DNA of 10,856 nucleotides from Deltaproteobacteria bacterium (GTDB lineage: Bacteria > Myxococcota > XYA12-FULL-58-9 > JAUUZB01): positions 1 through 10,856 of the forward strand of contig JAUUZB010000046.1 of the NCBI GenBank assembly GCA_030590185.1, read 5' to 3'. A model generated the notes under the pieces. That model saw only the letters and a list, made by a program, of their open reading frames with translations. It ran no database searches and was not told where the DNA came from. Each line of letters begins with the position of its first letter. Positions within the stretch are counted from its first letter, which is position 1. Below, piece by piece: positions 6,458 to 10,856 of this stretch. The translations under genes and the position numbers were made by a program.

Positions 6458-8029
6458 ATGGGAAAAGAGATGCAATACCCCTACCTTAATAAGCCCCCGA
6501 GGCGCGTCGTTGCGCCGCGTCGTTACGTCCTCCCCTGCGCCTTGGCCATCGCCGCCCTGCTGTACTCCCCGGCCATCGGAGCCGAGCCAGAGGTGATCGA
6601 GGCCGCGCCGGAAAAACGTGACGGCGACGCTCCAACCCCCACCACGGAACCGGCCGCTGAGGTCACCGCCGAGTCGGATGGCCTCTTGGGCTTGCTGCTC
6701 GACACCCAGGTCTGGGTCACCGCCAGTGAGCAATATCGGTTCCGTTCCGGGGAGCCGTTCGATCTCAACGCCATCGAGAACGCCGAGTACCGCACCGTCG
6801 ACGCCGCTTCGGATCACGACATCCGACTGCTGATCGACGGTGGCCTCACCGAGCCGAGCAGCAACCTCGGCCTCGACACCTCCCTCGGCGTGTGGCTCGA
6901 CCTCGACCGTATCGGGGTCACCCCCAGCTCGCGCTCCTTCGCCTCGGTGCGGGATGATCCCTCCCAGGTGGATGTCGACGTTTACACCCTCGCCGCCCGC
7001 TACACGGGCAACGGTTGGCTCAAGGCGGCCAAGGCCGGCCGCTTCAGCGCCGACTACGGCTCACCGGCGGTCATCGACGGCGCCTCGGTCACCTTCCAGC
7101 CGTTTCGCGGTGATCGACTCAGCCACCCGCAGCTCTCGAGCCTGGAGGTCTTCGTGCTCGGCGGGCGCACCGCCCACTTCTATGAGCTCGGGGACGATCT
7201 CTTCGAAGACTGGATCGGCGCGGCTGGCACGCGCTTCAAGATGAGTGACAACCTCAAGGTCGAGGCGGAGTACCGCTTCCTGGTCGAGGACTCGGCCGAG
7301 CAAGACGTCGACCACATCTATGGCCTCACCGCCTGGTACCGCAGCGGCGACAGCTTCCTCGCCCGCCTGCGCGCCCGCGCCCTCGACACTTCCTTTGCCG
7401 ACATCGGACTCACCACGCACTGGGAGTGGGCCGGCTGGGACGTCGGCGCCAACGCCGCGGTCAACGTGCAAACCGTCACCCTCGATCAGGTCGCCGAGCA
7501 GGAGGATCCCTACTTCGCCATTCTCGGGGAGAGCAAACCGCGCACCCGCTGGACCCTCGACACCTGGAAGCGCCGAGAGACCGACGTCGGCGAGTTCCTC
7601 TTCCACCTCGGCTGGAACGGCCGCCGCCCCCTCGACGGTCCGAGTGAGCCGTTCAACCGCAGCTTCGGTCGCGTCTACTTCACCAGCGAGGCCTTCGATC
7701 TCTTCCTGCCTGGCCTCTACGCCACCGCCACCATCGACTACCACTACGACGGCTTGACCCCGGACGAGGGCATGTTCTCCATCGGCGGCACGGTCGGCTA
7801 CAAACTCGACTGGGTCGGCGGCGAGGTCGGCAGCTACTACCAGCGCTTCAAATACACCTACTATGAAGACGTGGGCGAGATCGAAAACGTCCGCACCGTC
7901 TACGCCTCCGCCTTCGTGCTGCCGCTGCCCTGGCTACGCGCCAAGCTCTCCTACGAATTCGAACGCTTCGACCGGGACATCCACACCATGACCTTCAGCC
8001 TCCGGCAGAGTTGGGAGGTGGCGCCATGA
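6458..8029 (+). CDS. Outer-membrane beta-barrel protein of a putative porin-cytochrome conduit
   Basis: A 523-residue exported protein. The N-terminus is basic (two RR pairs), followed by a hydrophobic core (about residues 23-40) and a likely signal peptidase site after AIGA (residue 42). An Ala/Pro/Glu-rich stretch to about residue 70 leads into a long series of amphipathic strands rich in alternating Tyr, Trp, Phe and small residues, with acidic loops. It ends in a final strand MTFSLRQSW, as in barrels inserted by the Bam machinery. There is no haem motif and no MtrB-type N-terminal CxxC, so it is not a plain MtrB. It overlaps the next gene by 4 bp (ATGA), and the next two genes are multihaem cytochromes, so the likely role is the sheath that carries them through the outer membrane. 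The frame is open from 6227, but the signal peptide points to ATG 6458 or ATG 6470; both have weak ribosome sites. I prefer 6458 with limited confidence. Confidence 0.82.
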   Translation: MGKEMQYPYLNKPPRRVVAPRRYVLPCALAIAALLYSPAIGAEPEVIEAAPEKRDGDAPTPTTEPAAEVTAESDGLLGLLLDTQVWVTASEQYRFRSGEPFDLNAIENAEYRTVDAASDHDIRLLIDGGLTEPSSNLGLDTSLGVWLDLDRIGVTPSSRSFASVRDDPSQVDVDVYTLAARYTGNGWLKAAKAGRFSADYGSPAVIDGASVTFQPFRGDRLSHPQLSSLEVFVLGGRTAHFYELGDDLFEDWIGAAGTRFKMSDNLKVEAEYRFLVEDSAEQDVDHIYGLTAWYRSGDSFLARLRARALDTSFADIGLTTHWEWAGWDVGANAAVNVQTVTLDQVAEQEDPYFAILGESKPRTRWTLDTWKRRETDVGEFLFHLGWNGRRPLDGPSEPFNRSFGRVYFTSEAFDLFLPGLYATATIDYHYDGLTPDEGMFSIGGTVGYKLDWVGGEVGSYYQRFKYTYYEDVGEIENVRTVYASAFVLPLPWLRAKLSYEFERFDRDIHTMTFSLRQSWEVAP

Positions 8030-9294
8030 CCGCCAAGCAAATATCGACCCTGGTCGCGACCGGGCTCACCGTCGGCATCGTCGCCCTCGCCTGGCCGGGC
8101 GCCGCTGGCGACCCGGTCTTCTCCCACACCGAGCACGTCGACATGGACGACTCGTTGGCCTGCGACGACTGCCATGCCTTCGCCGAAGAAGGCACGTCGC
8201 TCAAGCGGGACAAATGCGAGGAGTGTCACGACGAGGACATCCCTGCCCATCGCCCGAGCAGCGGTCCGCCGCCGCTAAAGGCCGCCTTCCCCCACACCCT
8301 GCACGCCGAATCACTCGACTGCAGCGACTGCCACGCCGCCGCCGAAGGCGATCAACCGCCCCGCCCCAGGACCCGCGCGGCCGACGCTTGCCACCTCTGC
8401 CACCGTGAACAGGGAATCGAGGTCGCCTCGAGCGCCTGCGCCACCTGTCACCCCACGGTCGGTGATCTCCCGGAGGGGGAATCCAAGCTGAGCTTCACCC
8501 TGCCCCACGAGCTGCACGCCGACTCCTTCGACTGCACCGAGTGCCACGTCAGCGGCGTTCTTCCCAAGGCGGGTCACGGCGCGGTGGTCCCTCGCCCGGC
8601 GAGCTGCTTTGCCTGTCACGAGGAGAACGGCGTCGAGGCGATGCCACCCAACTGCGCGAGCTGTCACGGCACCGAGGTCACCGGCCCAGCCCCGGCAGCC
8701 GATGCGGGCATCCGGATGCCGCACCTGCCCCACGCCAAGAGCGGCAAGTGTGACCGCTGCCACAGCGCCACCATCACCGCCGACGGCGGCCACGGCGCGG
8801 CTAAGAAGATCTCCCGCGACGAATGCTTCGCCTGCCACAGCGAGCTCGGCGCGAACGTCCCTCTCGACAAGTGCGCCAACTGCCACGGCTCCAACCAGCG
8901 CCAGAAGAAACCCGCCAACCACGCCCGCCTGTGGACCCAGCAACACGGCTTGATGGCGCAGTTCCAGGGCCTGAGCTCCCACGGCGAGAGCTGCGACATG
9001 TGTCACCGTCAGGACGGCTGCAACGCCTGCCACCGGCGCGAGGCGCCCCGCAGCCACAACGGTCTGTGGCGCCTGCGCAGGCACGGCACGGCCGCCGCCT
9101 GGGATCGCGACAGCTGCAAGACCTGCCACGAAACCGGCCAGTGCGTTCGCTGCCACCGCGACACCAAACCGATGAACCACCGGGGGGCATGGGAGGCGGT
9201 TCACGGCCTCGCCGCCGCCACGGAGGGCAACGAACGGTGTCAGGTCTGCCACTCACCCGGCACCTGCATCAGCTGCCACCGGGGGAACCAGTGA
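8026..9294 (+). CDS. Periplasmic 17-haem c-type cytochrome with c7-like triheme modules and 41-residue diheme modules
   Basis: A 422-residue exported cytochrome with a Sec signal peptide (hydrophobic 7-25, cleavage near AAG at 26-28) and no lipobox, hence probably periplasmic. It has seventeen CxxCH motifs, with first cysteines at 46, 64, 99, 122, 138, 170, 194, 210, 242, 267, 283, 323, 332, 364, 373, 405 and 414. They group as 2+3+3+3+2+2+2. The three triheme modules each begin with an H-x2-(x)-H pair six residues before the first Cys and repeat every 71-72 residues, the length and haem spacing of cytochrome c7 (PpcA type). The last three pairs repeat every 41 residues. GGGAGGT stands 6 nt before ATG 8026, which overlaps the barrel stop; the stop overlaps the next start. 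The likely role is to relay electrons from the periplasm into the barrel. It resembles the poly-c7 wire GSU1996 in design, but the C-terminal modules are different. Confidence 0.93.
   Translation: MTAKQISTLVATGLTVGIVALAWPGAAGDPVFSHTEHVDMDDSLACDDCHAFAEEGTSLKRDKCEECHDEDIPAHRPSSGPPPLKAAFPHTLHAESLDCSDCHAAAEGDQPPRPRTRAADACHLCHREQGIEVASSACATCHPTVGDLPEGESKLSFTLPHELHADSFDCTECHVSGVLPKAGHGAVVPRPASCFACHEENGVEAMPPNCASCHGTEVTGPAPAADAGIRMPHLPHAKSGKCDRCHSATITADGGHGAAKKISRDECFACHSELGANVPLDKCANCHGSNQRQKKPANHARLWTQQHGLMAQFQGLSSHGESCDMCHRQDGCNACHRREAPRSHNGLWRLRRHGTAAAWDRDSCKTCHETGQCVRCHRDTKPMNHRGAWEAVHGLAAATEGNERCQVCHSPGTCISCHRGNQ
8287..8886 (+). repeat. Three tandem cytochrome c7-like triheme modules (protein-level repeat)
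   Basis: Residues 88-287 of the 17-haem protein. His pairs at 90/93, 161/164 and 233/236 lead haem triplets at 99-122-138, 170-194-210 and 242-267-283. First-to-second spacing is 23, 24 and 25 residues, second-to-third always 16. The residues before it (34-68) look like a similar module with only two haems. Confidence 0.85.
8911..9282 (+). repeat. Three tandem diheme modules with 41-residue haem periodicity
   Basis: Residues 296-419 of the 17-haem protein. Consensus: [NS]-H-x3-W-x3-HG, a variable stretch, then CxxCHxxxxCxxCHR. First cysteines at 323, 364 and 405 are exactly 41 apart; the two haems within each pair are 9 apart. His299/344/385 and His307/353/393 are candidate distal ligands. 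The first module has a few extra residues before its haems. Confidence 0.85.
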
Positions 9295-9647
9295 TGAACG
9301 GAACTCGCTTTCGACTCATGGCGGCCGCGTCGCTGTTGCTGAGCGTCAACGGTTGTGAAGATGATGGCCTCGCCGACGGCTTGCCCGGCGAGGTGACCTG
9401 TAGCTCCTGTCACGGGGGCTCGCTCAACGCCGCGCCTCCGGTCTCGCTCAGCGAGACGACCGACCCGGCCGACGTCGCGGTGGGCGCGCACCAATCCCAC
9501 GTCACCGACGGCGAGGTGCGCAGCGCCCTGACCTGCGACGCCTGCCACCTGACCCCGGAGGAGGTGGATGATGAGGGCCACGTCGATCCGCTGCCCGCCG
9601 AGGTTCTCTTCGGAGAGCTAGCGCAAACCGACGGCAGCACCCCCTAG
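9294..9647 (+). CDS. N-terminal part of a multihaem lipoprotein cytochrome, ended by an in-frame TAG
   Basis: A 117-residue reading frame with a lipoprotein-type signal: Arg-containing start, hydrophobic 8-18, then VNGC with Cys21 (Asn at the -2 position is unusual but tolerated), followed by acidic residues. This suggests an outer-membrane, perhaps surface-exposed lipoprotein. It has two haem motifs, CSSCH at 36 and CDACH at 81, the latter followed by the phrase LTPEEVDDEGH that recurs in both later repeats. The start overlaps the previous stop (TGATG), with GGGGGA about 7 nt upstream, so it is translationally coupled to the 17-haem gene. The TAG at 9645-9647 falls just after DGSTP, where the later repeats read DGAEPV and DGAVPA. 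As it stands the product would be a short diheme lipoprotein; the frame downstream shows that the intact protein is much longer. Confidence 0.8.
   Translation: MNGTRFRLMAAASLLLSVNGCEDDGLADGLPGEVTCSSCHGGSLNAAPPVSLSETTDPADVAVGAHQSHVTDGEVRSALTCDACHLTPEEVDDEGHVDPLPAEVLFGELAQTDGSTP
9645..9647 (+). other. In-frame amber (TAG) codon interrupting the third cytochrome
   Basis: The codon stands in the same frame as the haem motifs on both sides. Cys-to-Cys spacing from CDACH (9534) to the next haem motif (9669) is 135 nt across the TAG, against 132 nt in the two later repeats, so no frame shift is involved. A single base change from a sense codon such as TCG would explain it. Sequencing error, a real nonsense mutation and stop-codon readthrough are all possible. 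Confidence 0.9.
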
Positions 9648-10856
9648 TGGGACCGCTCGCAGGCCACCTGCACCAACAGCTATTGCCATGGCGTCACTCT
9701 TACCGGTGGTCGCCACTCCGATCCCTCCTGGGTCGTCACCGACGGCAGCCTGAGCACCTGCGACAGTTGCCACGGCGATCCCCCCCCGAAACCCCACCCG
9801 GCGATGGACGCCTGTTACCGCTGCCACCCGGATACGACCGACACCGATGGCGCGATCCTGATCGCCGCGGGCTTTCACATCAACGGGGTGATCGACGCCA
9901 TCGAGCTCGACTGCGACTCCTGTCACGGCGGCGACGGAGAGTGGGCCCCGCCGCTCGACACCGCAGGCAACAGCGACACCACCGCGCCCGGGGTCGGCGC
10001 CCACCGCGAGCACCTCGGCGCGTCGGACTGGCACCTGGCCATCGAATGCGACGCCTGCCACTTGGTGCCCGAAGAGATCGAGGACATCGGCCACACCGAC
10101 ACCGACCTCCCCGCGGAGCTGATCTGGGGCGCGGTGGCGACCGCCGACGGCGCCGAGCCGGTTTACGCGAGCAACACCTGCCGGAACCTCTATTGTCACG
10201 GCGCCACCCTCGCGACCAATGCCGACGGTGGCGAGGGGCTGTTCAACGAGCCGCAGTGGAATCTGGTGGACGGCACCCAAGCCCAGTGCGACTCCTGCCA
10301 CGGCATGCCGCCTCAGAATGGACACGTCTCGCGCAGCGACTGCGAGACCTGCCACCCCGAGGTCTCCGGCGGCGAGGAGACGATCATCGCGCCGGACCTG
10401 CACGTCAACGGCATCCTCGAGGTGATCGACCTCAACTGCGACTCCTGTCACGGCGGGGACGGGGATCCGGCGCCCCCCATCGACACCCTCGGCAACACCG
10501 ACACCACCTCGGTGGGCGTCGGCGCCCACCGGGAGCACCTCGCGGTCGCCGATTGGCACGCCCCGATCCTCTGCGACGATTGCCACGTGGTGCCCACTGA
10601 GAACAACGCCCCCGGCCACGCCGACACAGCGCTGCCCGCCGAGCTCACCTGGGGCGCCCTCGCCACCGCCGACGGCGCCGTGCCGGCTTTTGATAGCACC
10701 CGCTGCACCAACGTCTATTGCCACGGCGCCACCCTCACCAACGGTGGCGGCACCATCACCGACCCACAGTGGACCGTGGTCGATGACTCCCAAGACGCGT
10801 GCGGCACCTGTCACGGCGCGCCGCCGAGTGGCTTCCATCCGCAGGTGCCGCCCGAC
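9648..10856 (+). CDS. Continuation of the multihaem lipoprotein cytochrome (GSu C4xC..C2xCH type), 3' end outside the window
   Basis: This frame stays open for 403 codons from the TAG to the window edge and continues the cytochrome that starts at 9294. Three C-x4-C-H motifs (codons from 9669, 10179 and 10704: CTNSYCH, CRNLYCH, CTNVYCH) and nine CxxCH motifs (9759, 9813, 9912, 10047, 10287, 10341, 10437, 10572, 10800) give 12 haem sites, 14 with the part before the TAG. The pairing of CxxxxCH with a CxxCH about 30-36 residues later is the TIGR01904/PF09698 domain known from Geobacter cytochromes. Pentaheme units of 170-175 residues repeat. There is no signal peptide or credible start after the TAG (the first in-frame ATG is 9804, inside a haem region), so it is not an independent gene. 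In the intact form it would be the outer terminal of the conduit. The last visible haem starts at 10800. Confidence 0.85.

Larger units (their letters stand above)
9399..10856 (+). repeat. Tandem pentaheme units (about 510-525 bp) in the lipoprotein cytochrome
   Basis: Equivalent haem codons recur at 9399/9912/10437 (CxSCHGG), 9534/10047/10572 (CDxCH), 9669/10179/10704 (CxxxxCH), 9759/10287/10800 and 9813/10341. The period is 510-528 bp (mostly 510 or 525), and internal gaps of 54, 135 and 132 nt are identical in two or more copies. Conserved phrases such as VGAHREHL and LPAEL-WGA-ATADGA mark the units. The DNA is also closely similar between the units at about 9900-10100 and 10420-10620, which suggests fairly recent duplication. 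The array runs off the window edge. Confidence 0.85.

Noticed and set aside
8311..9252. 313-residue minus-strand frame opposite the 17-haem gene
   Set aside because: Low-complexity Ala/Val/Gly antisense shadow caused by strong codon bias.
9647..10600. 317-residue plus-strand frame starting right after the TAG, as a possible frameshifted continuation
   Set aside because: It is Arg/Pro/His-rich without haem motifs or domains. The original frame, not this one, keeps the haem spacing.
9618..10838. 406-residue minus-strand open frame opposite the repeat cytochrome
   Set aside because: It is a Val/Gly/Ala-rich antisense shadow of the haem repeats; the plus strand carries 12 regularly spaced haem motifs there.
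1..10856. tRNA, rRNA, CRISPR array, insertion sequence or attachment site
   Set aside because: No tRNA-like arms, no short spaced repeats with unique spacers, no transposase and no terminal inverted repeats were seen; the only repeats are haem modules inside coding sequence.

Overview
The window is GC-rich bacterial DNA with strong G/C preference at third codon positions. Its gene content points to a deltaproteobacterium in the broad sense (Myxococcota or Desulfobacterota/Geobacter-like): a soluble Ser/Thr kinase fused to a class III cyclase, a myxobacterial-style surface lipoprotein with a regularly spaced Cys cluster, and large multihaem c-type cytochromes, one with the rare C-x4-C-H haem motif known from Geobacter-type cytochromes. 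The lineage is inferred from these families only; there is no rRNA or other marker.

Layout. Positions 1-263 (+) hold the C-terminal end of an unrecognised, probably exported protein. Positions 300-872 (+) hold an S26-family signal peptidase-like protein. Positions 915-3194 (-) encode a Ser/Thr kinase / adenylate cyclase fusion, convergent with the peptidase. A 131-bp divergent intergenic region separates it from a large beta-helix surface lipoprotein at 3326-6013 (+). A small DUF2892-type membrane protein lies tail-to-tail with it at 6029-6259 (-). After a second divergent region (6260-6457), a compact plus-strand operon runs to the right edge: an outer-membrane beta-barrel (6458-8029), a 17-haem periplasmic cytochrome (8026-9294, ATGA overlap), and a multihaem lipoprotein cytochrome (9294 to beyond 10856, TGATG overlap).

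The operon has the three parts of a porin-cytochrome conduit, the type of complex (MtrCAB in Shewanella, OmbB-OmaB-OmcB and Ext complexes in Geobacter) that moves electrons across the outer membrane. The barrel would be the sheath, the 17-haem protein the periplasmic wire and the lipoprotein the outer terminal. I infer this from architecture and gene order; the sequences do not let me assign a named family member.

The most notable observation is an in-frame TAG at 9645-9647 inside the third cytochrome. The same reading frame continues for 403 codons to the window edge with 12 further haem motifs, and the haem-to-haem spacing across the TAG matches that in the later repeats. The gene is therefore disrupted, misread or read through, rather than two separate genes. 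TAG is an ordinary stop for three other genes here, which argues against genome-wide recoding. The 17-haem protein is also notable: a diheme start, three cytochrome c7-like triheme modules, and three 41-residue diheme modules with exact periodicity.
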